From Maritalea mobilis (GTDB taxonomy: Bacteria > Pseudomonadota > Alphaproteobacteria > Rhodobacterales > Rhodobacteraceae), in assembly GCF_019800885.1 (NCBI RefSeq), contig NZ_JAHVKE010000001.1, positions 248,001 through 312,000 on the forward strand: a stretch of 64,000 nt of DNA. Reading direction: 5' to 3'. Shown here piece by piece: positions 6,773 to 14,914 of the stretch. Made by a program: the position numbers and the translations under genes. Below the pieces are notes generated by a model, which worked only from the letters and a program-made list of their open reading frames with translations, was not told where the DNA came from and ran no database searches. Position 1 is the stretch's first letter. Each line of letters starts with the position of its first letter.

Positions 6773-7785
6773 GCGCGGCTGCGGCGGCGGCCGCCCCGGC
6801 TGCGCTTGGGGCCTTCGCCATCGGTGCCGTCCGAGCCCGAGGAGAAGCCGCCGAGTTCTTCGGTGATTTGCTCCAGCGTCGGCGCATCGCCGCGTGGCGT
6901 CTCTTCCAGCGCGGCACGCATGGCGCGGAGGTGTTCGGGCGTGGTGCCACAGCAGCCGCCGATGATCTTGGCGCCCGCATCACGCGCCATCACCGCGTAG
7001 CGTGCCATCAGTTCAGGCGTGCCGTCGTAGTGGATATGGCCGTCATGGTATTTCGGGATGCCCGCGTTGCCCTTGGCGATGATCGGGCGTTCGCTGCCGG
7101 CCGCGCGGAAGCCCAGAACGGTGCGCAACAGATCCGACGCGCCGACGCCGCAATTCGCGCCATAGGCGATGGGGGCGGGGTCTATCTGTTCCACCAGCGC
7201 GGCCAGGTCGGCCGAGGTAAAGCCCATCATCGTGCGCCCGGCAGTGTCGAAACTCATCGTGCCGCACCACGCGATGCCCGCCAGCCGTGCACCTTCGGCG
7301 GCGGCGGCGTACTCCTCGGGCGCGCTGATCGTCTCGACCCAGACAACATCCGCGCCCCCGTCTTTCAGGGCCTCGGCCTGTTCGTGGAACATCGCGACGG
7401 CGCTCTCGTGGGTAAGGGTGCCCATGGGCGCCATGATCTCTCCGGTCGGCCCCATGGAGCCTGCCACGATCACCTTGCGGTCGGCCTTGTCGGCCACCTC
7501 GCGCCCGATCTCGGCGGCGGCGCGGTTCAGCTCGCGCACCCGGTCCTGGGCGTCATGCAGCTTGAGCCGCGCGCTGGTGCCACCGAAGGAGTTGGTCAGG
7601 AACAGGTCCGACCCCGCATCGACCGCGCCCTGATACAGCGTCGCGATCCGGTCGGGCTGGTCCACGTTCCACAATTCGGGCGAGTCGCCCGATTGCAGCC
7701 CCATGTTGAACAGGATGGTGCCGGTGGCGCCATCGGCCATCAGCCAGTCGCGGGTTTGCAGCATCTCGCTCAGGGCATTGGTCAT
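6769..7785 (-). CDS. bmt: Betaine/homocysteine-type S-methyltransferase
   Basis: A 338-aa zinc-dependent homocysteine methyltransferase (Pfam S-methyl_trans). It begins MTNALSEMLQTRDWLMADGA, has LTNSFGGTSARL near residue 62, GANCGVG near 208 and GGCCGTTPEH near 275. The single Cys and the Cys pair are the zinc/homocysteine ligands. The barrel is followed by an unusual low-complexity, Arg-rich tail (about residues 315-338) ending RSRGGRRRSRA. The enzyme would make methionine from homocysteine, using betaine directly or, with the nearby corrinoid protein, a methyl-cobalt donor as the MetH N-terminal domain does. A GGAGAG ribosome site precedes the ATG. Confidence 0.88.
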   Translation of the reverse strand: MTNALSEMLQTRDWLMADGATGTILFNMGLQSGDSPELWNVDQPDRIATLYQGAVDAGSDLFLTNSFGGTSARLKLHDAQDRVRELNRAAAEIGREVADKADRKVIVAGSMGPTGEIMAPMGTLTHESAVAMFHEQAEALKDGGADVVWVETISAPEEYAAAAEGARLAGIAWCGTMSFDTAGRTMMGFTSADLAALVEQIDPAPIAYGANCGVGASDLLRTVLGFRAAGSERPIIAKGNAGIPKYHDGHIHYDGTPELMARYAVMARDAGAKIIGGCCGTTPEHLRAMRAALEETPRGDAPTLEQITEELGGFSSGSDGTDGEGPKRSRGGRRRSRA

Positions 7786-7832
7786 CGGGACATCTCTCCG
7801 GTCTTGCGCGCAGGGGTCACATGACGTGGGCG

Positions 7833-7844
7833 GTTTCGCGAAAC
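7833..7844. promoter_or_regulatory. 12-bp palindrome upstream of the homocysteine methyltransferase gene
   Basis: GTTTCGCGAAAC is a perfect palindrome about 50 bp upstream of the ATG at 7785, between that gene and the terminator of the ATPase inhibitor gene. Its position suits an operator, but no regulator is identified. Confidence 0.35.
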
Positions 7845-7907
7845 AAGGGCAAAAAGACCTGCGCCGGGGTCATTTGCGGGCGCCGTTGCGAGGCGGGAAC
7901 GCCGACC

Positions 7908-7949
7908 GAAAAACACGAACGGCCCCACGCGGGATGCGCGGGGCCGTTC
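7908..7949 (-). terminator. Rho-independent terminator of the ATPase inhibitor gene
   Basis: Minus-strand stem GAACGGCCCC / GGGGCCGTTC followed by GTGTTTTTC, starting 17 bp past the stop codon. Confidence 0.8.
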
Positions 7950-7965
7950 CTGGCGCGGTGTGCGC

Positions 7966-8280
7966 TCAGTTCTCTTCGACCATCTGCCCTTTGGCGACGG
8001 CCAGCAATTCGTCGTATTTCTTGCGCACTTCGGTCTCGGAGACCTTGTCGCCAAGATCGCCCATCACCTTGCGCATCACGTCCTCGTGGCCGGCTTCCTC
8101 GAAATCGGACAGGACGACCGATTTCGCATACTCCTCGGCCTCCGTGCCCGTCTTGCCGAGGATGTCGGCCACCCACAGCCCCATCAGCTTGTTGCGGCGG
8201 GCCTCGGCCTTGAACTTCATTTCCTCGTCATGGGCGTACTTGTTCTCGAAGGCGCTTTCGCGATCATCGAAGGTCGTCAT
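7966..8280 (-). CDS. F1-ATPase inhibitor zeta subunit (DUF1476)
   Basis: A 104-aa, charged, all-helical protein starting MTTFDDRESAFENKYAHDEE. This is the DUF1476 family, shown in Paracoccus denitrificans to be the zeta subunit that inhibits F1F0-ATP synthase by inserting its N-terminal segment into the F1 catalytic interface, blocking ATP hydrolysis. The length matches the family. An AGGAGA ribosome site lies eight bases before the ATG at 8280. It is divergent from purC and has its own terminator, so it is monocistronic. The family is essentially alphaproteobacterial, which supports the taxonomic call. Confidence 0.93.
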   Translation of the reverse strand: MTTFDDRESAFENKYAHDEEMKFKAEARRNKLMGLWVADILGKTGTEAEEYAKSVVLSDFEEAGHEDVMRKVMGDLGDKVSETEVRKKYDELLAVAKGQMVEEN

Positions 8281-8463
8281 CGGTGTCTCCTGCGTCCAGA
8301 TGGGCGTGTTGCGCGGACAATACGTGGCACACGCCCCCGCCCGCAAGTCGCGATCTTCACCGCGCCTTGCGACACACCGCGCTTTGGCCTATAGGCTCGG
8401 CCAAATGGCGGCATGTCGGAGAAGGCATGGCCGCCTTCCGCATTTCCCCGGGAGACGCATCGC

Positions 8464-9225
8464 ATGGCACGGCGCAAGAAGGTCTACGAAGGCAAGGCCA
8501 AGATCCTTTACGAAGGGCCCGAGCCCGGCACGCTGGTGCAGTACTTCAAGGATGACGCCACCGCGTTCAATGCGGAAAAGCGCGCCACCATCGAGGGCAA
8601 GGGCGTGCTCAACAACCGTTTGAGCGAATTCTTCATGACCGGGTTGAACACCATCGGCGTGCCCACGCATTTCATCAAGCGCATCAACATGCGCGAGCAG
8701 CTGATCCGCGCGGTCGAGATCATTCCGCTGGAAGTGGTCGTGCGCAACGTCGCCGCCGGATCCATCGCCAAGCGCCTCGGGATCGAGGAGGGCACGCCGC
8801 TGCCGCGCCCGATCATCGAGTTCTATTTCAAGGATGACGCGCTGGGCGATCCGCTGGTGGCCGAGGAACATATCCTCGCCTTCGGCTGGGCCACGCAGCA
8901 GGACCTTGACGACATGGTGTCGCTGGGATTGCGGGTGAACGATTTCCTGTCCGGCCTGTTTCTTGGCGTCGGCATCAAGCTGGTCGATTTCAAGATCGAG
9001 ATCGGCCGCATCTGGGACGGCGACTACATGCGCCTGATCGTGGCCGACGAGATCAGCCCCGACAGCTGCCGCCTGTGGGACATCGAGACCGGGCAGAAGC
9101 TGGACAAGGACGTGTTCCGCCGCGACCTTGGCGATCTGGCCGATGCCTATACCGAGGTGGCGCGCAGGCTCGGCGTGATGCCGCAGCGCGAGCCCGGACC
9201 GACCAAGCCGACACTGATCAACTGA
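8464..9225 (+). CDS. purC: Phosphoribosylaminoimidazole-succinocarboxamide synthase
   Basis: A 253-aa SAICAR synthetase, starting [18 protein letters not shown]. It ligates aspartate to CAIR with ATP in de novo purine synthesis. Signature segments are [10 protein letters not shown] near residue 50, [13 protein letters not shown] near 92 and [12 protein letters not shown] near 196. The ATG at 8464 is preferred over upstream ATGs because the conserved sequence starts there. A CTATAGGCT-like -10 lies near 8391. It heads a purine cluster continuing with purS and purQ. Confidence 0.97.
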   Translation: MARRKKVYEGKAKILYEGPEPGTLVQYFKDDATAFNAEKRATIEGKGVLNNRLSEFFMTGLNTIGVPTHFIKRINMREQLIRAVEIIPLEVVVRNVAAGSIAKRLGIEEGTPLPRPIIEFYFKDDALGDPLVAEEHILAFGWATQQDLDDMVSLGLRVNDFLSGLFLGVGIKLVDFKIEIGRIWDGDYMRLIVADEISPDSCRLWDIETGQKLDKDVFRRDLGDLADAYTEVARRLGVMPQREPGPTKPTLIN

Positions 9226-9232
9226 AGACATG

Positions 9233-9249
9233 CCCGGCCATGGGCCGGG
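9233..9249 (+). other. Intercistronic hairpin between purC and purS
   Basis: Seven-base stem CCCGGCC / GGCCGGG with an ATG loop, no T-tract. It may protect the 3' end of purC mRNA or tune purS expression rather than terminate. Confidence 0.45.
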
Positions 9250-9285
9250 TGCTGCGCATATTAGGAAAGACAAAGGGGCAGGGCG

Positions 9286-9516
9286 ATGAAGGCCACCGTG
9301 ACCGTGATGTTGAAACCCGGTGTTCTGGATCCGCAGGGTGAGGCGGTGAAATCCGCGCTCGGCTCCATGGGGTTCGACGGGGTCGAGGGCGTGCGCCAGG
9401 GCAAGGTGATCGAACTGGACCTCGCCCCCGGCACGACCGAGGCGCAGGTCACCGAGATGTGCGAGAAGCTGCTGGCGAACACCGTCATCGAAAGCTACCG
9501 GGTGGAGATCGCCTGA
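9286..9516 (+). CDS. purS: Phosphoribosylformylglycinamidine synthase subunit PurS
   Basis: A 76-aa protein, the usual PurS length, beginning MKATVTVMLKPGVLDPQGEA and containing MGFDGVEGVRQGKVIELDL. PurS bridges PurL and PurQ in the three-subunit FGAM synthase, which converts FGAR to FGAM with glutamine and ATP. Its TGA overlaps the ATG of an alcohol dehydrogenase gene (TGATG), which separates it from its partner purQ. A GGGGCAGGGCG ribosome region precedes the ATG. Confidence 0.96.
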   Translation: MKATVTVMLKPGVLDPQGEAVKSALGSMGFDGVEGVRQGKVIELDLAPGTTEAQVTEMCEKLLANTVIESYRVEIA

Positions 9517-10556
9517 TGCGGGCGGCGCGGCTGACCGGCTGGCGCCAGCCGCTGGAGATCGGCACCGCGCCCGACCCGGCCTGCCCGCGTGACGGGGTGG
9601 TGCTGGAGGTGCTGGCCTGCGGCGTCTGCCGGTCCGACTGGCATGTCTGGACGGGTGGCGACCCGGTCGATCTGCCCCATATCCCCGGTCATGAATATTG
9701 CGGCGTCGTGCAAGAGGTCGGCCCCGGGACGCGCAACTGGCGCGTGGGCGACCGGGTGATCGCGCCCTTCATCCTTGCCTGTGGGACATGTCCCGACTGC
9801 CAATCGGGGCATCAGACGATCTGTTCGACGCAAATCTTGCCGGGTTTCACCTGTGACGGGGCCTTTGCCGAGCGTGTCGCGGTCGCCCATGCCGATGCCA
9901 ACCTCACGCGCCTGCCCGACGGGATGGACCCTGCGCTGGCCGCGGCGCTTGGCTGCCGGGTGACGACGGCGTGGCATGCGCTGACCGGTCGTGCGGCGCT
10001 CAAGCCCGGCGAATGGCTGGGCATCTGGGGCGGCGGCGGTGTCGGCATCGCGGCGCTGATGCTGGGCCGCGCCTTGGGCGCGCGCGTGGCGGTGGCCGAC
10101 GTGGTGCCCGAAAAGCTGGAGCAGGCCAAGGCGCTCGGCGCCGAAGTGGTGGTCGACGCCCGCGGCGACGATCCGGCGGACGCCATGCGCGAGGCCACGG
10201 GTGGCGGCGTGCACCTGTCCGTCGAGGCGCTGGGGTTCACAACGACGACCGAGAACGCGTTGAAATCCTGCCGGAAACTGGGCCGCATGGTGCAGGTGGG
10301 CATGCCGGCGGGTGAGCATCTGCGCATGGAGCTGCCTTGGGATGCCGTTTATTCCGGCCAGCTTGCCATCTATGGCACGCGCGGCATGCCCGCGCATCGC
10401 TACCCCTCGCTGCTCGATTTCATCACGGCCACGGATCTGGACCTTTCGCCCATGATCGCGCGCCGCGTGGCGCTGTCGGACGCGACCGCCGAGCTTGAGC
10501 TTTTCGACCGCGCCGCGCCCCCGGGCGTGGCCGTCATCACCGATTTCACCGCCTGA
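9516..10556 (+). CDS. Zinc-dependent alcohol dehydrogenase inserted in the pur cluster
   Basis: A 346-aa medium-chain dehydrogenase. Catalytic zinc ligands are seen in CGVCRSDWH (Cys near 37) and GHEYCG (His/Glu near 59). The four-cysteine structural zinc site CGTCPDCQSGHQTIC lies near residues 90-104, and the NAD(P)-binding GGGGVGIAAL near 172. Family members oxidise alcohols or reduce aldehydes; substrate unknown. The ATG overlaps the purS stop and purQ starts 15 bp after its stop, so it is transcribed within the purine operon although no purine role is known for the family. The conserved N-terminus and overlap decide the start. Confidence 0.9.
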   Translation: MRAARLTGWRQPLEIGTAPDPACPRDGVVLEVLACGVCRSDWHVWTGGDPVDLPHIPGHEYCGVVQEVGPGTRNWRVGDRVIAPFILACGTCPDCQSGHQTICSTQILPGFTCDGAFAERVAVAHADANLTRLPDGMDPALAAALGCRVTTAWHALTGRAALKPGEWLGIWGGGGVGIAALMLGRALGARVAVADVVPEKLEQAKALGAEVVVDARGDDPADAMREATGGGVHLSVEALGFTTTTENALKSCRKLGRMVQVGMPAGEHLRMELPWDAVYSGQLAIYGTRGMPAHRYPSLLDFITATDLDLSPMIARRVALSDATAELELFDRAAPPGVAVITDFTA

Positions 10557-10571
10557 CCAGGAGTTTCGCCC

Positions 10572-11240
10572 ATGCGTGCTGCCGTTCTCGTCTTTCCCGG
10601 CTCCAACTGCGACCGCGACCTTGCCGTGGCCTTCCAGCGGGCGGGGTTCGACACACACATGGTCTGGCACAAGGATACGGAGCTTCCCGAACGCCTTGAC
10701 GTGGTGGGGGTGCCGGGCGGGTTTTCCTATGGCGATTACCTGCGCTGCGGTGCCATCGCCGCGCAATCGCCGATCATGCGCGCCGTGGCAGGCTTTGCCG
10801 CGCGAGGCGGGCATGTTCTGGGCATCTGCAACGGCTTTCAGGTGCTGTGTGAAACGCGCCTCCTGCCGGGTGTGCTGATGCGCAATGCGGGACTCAAGTT
10901 CACCTGCAAGATGCAGGCCCTGACGGTCGAGACCACCGACAGCCCCTTCACCAGCGCCTACAAGCCGGGGCAGGAGATCGTGATCCCGGTCGCGCATCAT
11001 GACGGCAATTACCAGATCGACGCGGACGGGCTGGCCCGTTTGCAGGGCGAGGACCGTATCGCCTTTGCCTACGAGGGAAACCCCAACGGCTCGGTCGCGC
11101 ATATCGCCGGTGTCTTGTCGGAGAATCGCCGGGTTCTTGGCCTCATGCCGCATCCCGAGCGCGTGGTGGACGAGGCCCATGGCGGCACCGATGGCGCGCC
11201 CCTGTTCGCCAGCCTTGCCGAGGCGCTGGTCAGCGCGTGA
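10572..11240 (+). CDS. purQ: Phosphoribosylformylglycinamidine synthase subunit PurQ
   Basis: A 222-aa class I glutamine amidotransferase supplying ammonia for FGAM synthesis. It begins [20 protein letters not shown]. The nucleophile Cys is in [11 protein letters not shown] near residue 86, and the catalytic His/Glu in [15 protein letters not shown] near 195. A CAGGAG ribosome site lies before the ATG. It forms an operon with purC, purS and the intervening dehydrogenase; the large subunit purL is not in this window. Confidence 0.97.
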   Translation: MRAAVLVFPGSNCDRDLAVAFQRAGFDTHMVWHKDTELPERLDVVGVPGGFSYGDYLRCGAIAAQSPIMRAVAGFAARGGHVLGICNGFQVLCETRLLPGVLMRNAGLKFTCKMQALTVETTDSPFTSAYKPGQEIVIPVAHHDGNYQIDADGLARLQGEDRIAFAYEGNPNGSVAHIAGVLSENRRVLGLMPHPERVVDEAHGGTDGAPLFASLAEALVSA

Positions 11241-11311
11241 TTTTCGCCGGATCACGGCAAGTTATCAGGCGAGGCTTGAGCGCCGAGGCCCCAAAGGCGT
11301 AACCTCTCTCC

Positions 11312-13096
11312 ATGAGCGTCACCGAGACCTCCGCTTCCGCCAGCCGCGTTCCCCGGCTGGGCCGCCCTTGGGTGACACGCCTTGTCATGTTGGTGTTCCT
11401 GGCGCTGGCCGTGGCGGTGGTGTGGATTTCAAACATCCTTCTGACCGAGCGGTTCACGGAAACGACGCGCAACCGGGCCGAACTGCGCCTTGCGCTTTAT
11501 TCTGGCAACATCCTGTCCGAAGTGCAGCGCAACTCGGTCGTGCCCCTTTTGCTGTCGCGGGACCCGGTGCTGATCCGGTCGCTGGAGCAGAACGATTTTT
11601 CCAGCACCTCGGCCCACCTGATCGACTACGTGGACGAGATCGACGCGGCCTCGCTGACGCTACTGAGCCGCGAGGGGCGGGTGGTGGCTGCCACCAACCG
11701 CGCCCACCTGTCCGAGTTGCGCGCCAACCAGCCCTATTTCGTTGAGGCCGTGCGCTCCTCCGACACGGTGTTCAACATCTCCGAAAGCGACGTGGGCGCC
11801 TTTGGGTTCACCTTCTCGCGCCGGGTCGAGGCGAATAACCGTCTGCTGGGTGTGATCCTTGTCGAGGTCGATCTTGCCCGTGTCGTCGATCGCTGGCGGG
11901 GCACGTCCGAGGCCGTCTTCCTGACCAGCAGCACTGGCCAGATCATCCTGTCGACCGAGCCGCGCTGGCGTAGCCTGACCGAAGCCGAGGCGCTGGAGCG
12001 GCAACCCGCGCCCACCGCGATCCAGCGCGCGCTGGAGGCGACGGGAAACTGGGCGTTCGGCGATCCGGGGCCGTATTTCTTCGGCAATGAAACCATCCGG
12101 CTGGAAAGCCGCATTCCGTTTCGCGGCTGGCGGATCGTCAGCTACACCGCCTACGCCTCGGTGCGGGAGCGGGTGAACGGTGTCCTCGCGCTCGAGATCA
12201 TGGGATTCGCCCTGCTGCTTGCGGGCGCGTTCTATGTTTTGAGCCGCCGGGCGCGGTTGCAGTCAGTTGTCCTGCAGCGCGAGTCGGCGGAGCTTCGCCG
12301 TCTGAATACCCGGCTACAGCGGGAAATCGCCGAGCGGCAACGGGTCGAACGCACCCTCGAAGAGGCCGAGCAAAGCCTTGCGCAAAGCCAGAAACTCGCC
12401 GCCTTGGGCGAGATGTCGGCGGCTGTCAGCCACGAGTTGAACCAGCCGCTGGCCGCGATGAAAACCTACCTCGCCGGGGCGCGCCTGTTGTTGCAGCGCC
12501 GCCGCGTGGACGAGGCCGCGTCGTCCTTCCAGCGCATCGACGACCTGATCGAGCGGATGGGGGCCATCACCCGGCAACTCAAGTCCTACGCCCGCAAGGG
12601 CGGCGATGCGCTGGAACCCGTTGATTTGCGGGATGCGCTGAAAGGTGCGATGACCATGATGGAGCCGCAACTGCGCACCACGGCGGTGGAGATTACGCAA
12701 AGCGTGCCGCGCCGTCCGGTCATGGTCCTGGCCGATCGCCTGCGCCTCGAACAGGTCATCATCAACCTGCTGCGCAACGCGCTCGACGCGATGAAGGACA
12801 GTGCGCGACGGGAATTGGACCTGATGATCGTGGAAGGGGAAGAGGCCGTGCTGACGGTGCGCGACTCGGGCGACGGGATCGACGATCTCGAGTCCCTGTT
12901 TGAACCCTTCTTCACGACCAAGAAGCCGGGCGAGGGCGTGGGGCTGGGTCTTGCCATTTCCTCCGGCATCGTGTCCGACCTCGGCGGCCGGTTGACCGCG
13001 CGCAACGGCGCGGGCGGTGGCGCGGTGTTCGAGGTGCGCTTGCCACGCCTGGGCGACCGCGATGCCGACGACGATGGGTTGGAGGCCGCGCAATGA
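11312..13096 (+). CDS. DctB-like C4-dicarboxylate sensor histidine kinase
   Basis: A 594-aa inner-membrane kinase. A cytoplasmic N-terminus is followed by a first membrane helix (about 28-50), a periplasmic double-PDC-type sensor region (about 55-285), a second helix (about 293-312) and a coiled-coil linker. The HisKA box GEMSAAVSHELNQPLAAMKT has the phosphorylated His near residue 374. ATPase boxes are NLLRNALDAMKD, DSGDGIDDLESLFEPFF and GVGLGLAISSG. Layout and H-box match DctB, which senses C4-dicarboxylates. It pairs with the regulator 22 bp downstream. No dicarboxylate transporter is adjacent, so the ligand is an inference. Confidence 0.85.
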   Translation: MSVTETSASASRVPRLGRPWVTRLVMLVFLALAVAVVWISNILLTERFTETTRNRAELRLALYSGNILSEVQRNSVVPLLLSRDPVLIRSLEQNDFSSTSAHLIDYVDEIDAASLTLLSREGRVVAATNRAHLSELRANQPYFVEAVRSSDTVFNISESDVGAFGFTFSRRVEANNRLLGVILVEVDLARVVDRWRGTSEAVFLTSSTGQIILSTEPRWRSLTEAEALERQPAPTAIQRALEATGNWAFGDPGPYFFGNETIRLESRIPFRGWRIVSYTAYASVRERVNGVLALEIMGFALLLAGAFYVLSRRARLQSVVLQRESAELRRLNTRLQREIAERQRVERTLEEAEQSLAQSQKLAALGEMSAAVSHELNQPLAAMKTYLAGARLLLQRRRVDEAASSFQRIDDLIERMGAITRQLKSYARKGGDALEPVDLRDALKGAMTMMEPQLRTTAVEITQSVPRRPVMVLADRLRLEQVIINLLRNALDAMKDSARRELDLMIVEGEEAVLTVRDSGDGIDDLESLFEPFFTTKKPGEGVGLGLAISSGIVSDLGGRLTARNGAGGGAVFEVRLPRLGDRDADDDGLEAAQ

Positions 13097-13118
13097 ATGA
13101 CAAGAAAGGATGCCCGCG

Positions 13119-14435
13119 ATGAAGATTGCGATCGTGGATGACGAGCAGGACATGCGCCAATCGATCAGCCAGTGGCTGGCGCTTTCGGGTTTCGAAACCG
13201 AGACCTATGCCTCGGGCGAGGATGCGCTGAAGGCGATCGGACCGGATTTTCCCGGCGTGGTCGTCACGGATGTGAAGATGCCGGGCATGGATGGGGTGAC
13301 GCTGCTGAAACGGCTCATGGCGCAGGACAGCGGTTTGCCGGTGATCCTGATCACAGGTCATGGCGATGTGCCCATGGCCGTCGAGGCGATGCGGATCGGC
13401 GCCTATGACTTCCTCGAAAAGCCGTTCAACCCCGACCGGATGACCGACCTCGCCAAGCGCGCCAGCAACCAGCGCCGTCTGACGCTGGACAACCGCGCCC
13501 TGCGCCGCGAACTCAGCGACGGCAAGGTGCTGATGAAAAAGCTCATCGGCTCCTCGCCCGAGATGGAGCGCCTGCGCGAGGATATCCTCGACCTCGGTCA
13601 GGCCGACAGCCATGTCCTGATTGATGGTGAGACCGGTACCGGCAAGACGCTGGTGGCCCATGCCCTTCATGCCGTGGGGCCGCGCGCGACCAAGAAATTC
13701 GTGACCGTCTCCTGCTCGGCCTTCGGCGAGGAGGAACTGGGCGCGCGTCTGTTCGGCCCGGCCCCCGACGACGGGCTTCCGCTGGTCGAAGAGGCGCGGG
13801 GCGGCACGCTCTGCCTTGAGGATATCGAGGCGCTGCCCAACGCGCTGCAATCGCGGCTGCTGACTTTCATCAACGATCAGGAAACCCCGCCGCAGACCCG
13901 CATCATCGCGATCTGCAACCAGCACGCGCAGGGCCAGACGCTGGAAGACGTGCTGCGCCCCGACCTGTTCTTCCGGCTCTCGGCCATGACCATCCTGTGC
14001 CCGCCGTTGCGCGCGCGGGGCGAGGACATCCTGACGCTTTTCAACCGCATGTCCGAACAATTCGCCGAGGAATACGGATGCGACGCGCCGCAAGTCACCG
14101 CGCAGGAGGCCGCGCAACTGCTGCAAGCGCCCTGGCCGGGGAATGTGCGGCAACTGGTGAACATCGCCGAGCGCGCCGTCTTGCAGAACCGGCGCGGGTC
14201 GGGCTCGATCACGTCCCTTCTGATGGCCGATAACGAGGCGACGGGCCCCACCATCTCGACCGAGGGCAAGCCTCTGAAAGAGTATGTCGAAGCCTTCGAG
14301 CGCATGCTGATCGACAATACGATGCGGCGACACAAGGGCTCCATCGCCGCGGTGATGGAAGAGTTGTGCCTGCCGCGCCGGACGCTGAACGAAAAAATGG
14401 CGAAGTACGGGCTGAGCCGGTCCGACTATCTCTGA
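13119..14435 (+). CDS. DctD/NtrC-family response regulator lacking GAFTGA
   Basis: A 438-aa regulator. A receiver domain (1-115) carries phospho-acceptor Asp51 in VVTDVKMPGMDG. An AAA+ domain (about 145-370) has Walker A GETGTGKT near 170, and a C-terminal Fis-type helix-turn-helix ends HKGSIAAVMEELCLPRRTLN. The sigma-54-contacting GAFTGA loop, expected after the ARLFG segment, is absent: about eight residues are missing there and the sequence reads ARLFGPAPDDGLPLVEEARG. Walker B is also altered (TLCLEDIE instead of TLFLDEIE). It probably does not activate sigma-54 polymerase; Rhodobacter capsulatus NtrC is a precedent for sigma-70 activation. Start chosen by AAAGGA at 13105-13110. Confidence 0.88.
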   Translation: MKIAIVDDEQDMRQSISQWLALSGFETETYASGEDALKAIGPDFPGVVVTDVKMPGMDGVTLLKRLMAQDSGLPVILITGHGDVPMAVEAMRIGAYDFLEKPFNPDRMTDLAKRASNQRRLTLDNRALRRELSDGKVLMKKLIGSSPEMERLREDILDLGQADSHVLIDGETGTGKTLVAHALHAVGPRATKKFVTVSCSAFGEEELGARLFGPAPDDGLPLVEEARGGTLCLEDIEALPNALQSRLLTFINDQETPPQTRIIAICNQHAQGQTLEDVLRPDLFFRLSAMTILCPPLRARGEDILTLFNRMSEQFAEEYGCDAPQVTAQEAAQLLQAPWPGNVRQLVNIAERAVLQNRRGSGSITSLLMADNEATGPTISTEGKPLKEYVEAFERMLIDNTMRRHKGSIAAVMEELCLPRRTLNEKMAKYGLSRSDYL

Positions 14436-14454
14436 TCGCCTTTGAATGCGGCGG

Positions 14455-14490
14455 ATGCGGGCCGGGCAGGGAGGCCGCGGCCCGCATTTG
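14455..14490 (+). terminator. Candidate terminator after the DctD-like gene
   Basis: Ten-base stem ATGCGGGCCG / CGGCCCGCAT with a short TTTG tail; the weak T-tract makes this tentative. Confidence 0.5.
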
Positions 14491-14493
14491 ACA

Positions 14494-14517
14494 CGTGCAT
14501 TCATGCACCAAGTGCAC
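14494..14517. promoter_or_regulatory. Inverted-repeat element upstream of the rne promoter
   Basis: GTGCAT-TC-ATGCAC is followed four bases later by GTGCAC, and the outer bases ACGTGCA/TGCACGT also pair across it. The cluster ends about ten bases upstream of the candidate -35 box, a position suited to a regulator site. The binding protein is unknown. Confidence 0.45.
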
Positions 14518-14526
14518 GTTTCTCCA

Positions 14527-14556
14527 TTGTCATTGCCGCATTTCATCCCCTAATGT
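14527..14556 (+). promoter_or_regulatory. Candidate rne promoter
   Basis: TTGTCA (14527-14532), 18-bp spacer, TAATGT (14551-14556). It predicts a start near 14563 and a leader of about 350 bases before the rne ATG. Confidence 0.55.
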
Positions 14557-14914
14557 GAAAGCACGGTCGCACAGGCGACCGGCGAAACAGTTTCTCTGCA
14601 CCCGTCCGACGCCGCGACACAAAACCCCGCCGCGCTCGGGGGGCAGCAGGTCACTCGGGTCAAAGCGCGATACCGCCCTCTGGCCCTTTGGAACCGCCCC
14701 CTGCACCTCGCGGGGGCTTGTATTGGCGGACGGGCCGTGGCCCGCTCGCCGGAGTCACGGACGCGATGCAACGGCGCGACGCACATATCGGACAATGGAC
14801 CGGGGCGGTTTGCCCCGACCCTCTCCGGCGCCCCATCGCCCCCTCAGAACAACGCAGTCTTTCCGCGGCGGCACCCCCAGGGCGACCGCCGGTCGGGCTG
14901 CGAGCAAGGACATC

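Larger units (their letters stand above)
14436..14914. other. Gene-free stretch: dctD-like terminator region and rne promoter and leader
   Basis: No gene in 479 bp. From left to right: a candidate terminator (14455-14490), an inverted-repeat element (14494-14517), a promoter (14527-14556), then about 350 bases of presumed rne leader. Leader hairpins include CGGTCGC/GCGACCG at 14564-14581 and further GC stems. I recognise no Rfam family in it. Confidence 0.65.

Noticed and set aside
7786-7907. SAM, SAH or cobalamin riboswitch upstream of the homocysteine methyltransferase gene
   Set aside because: The region is short and shows no B12-box or SAM riboswitch core; only a 12-bp palindrome stands out.
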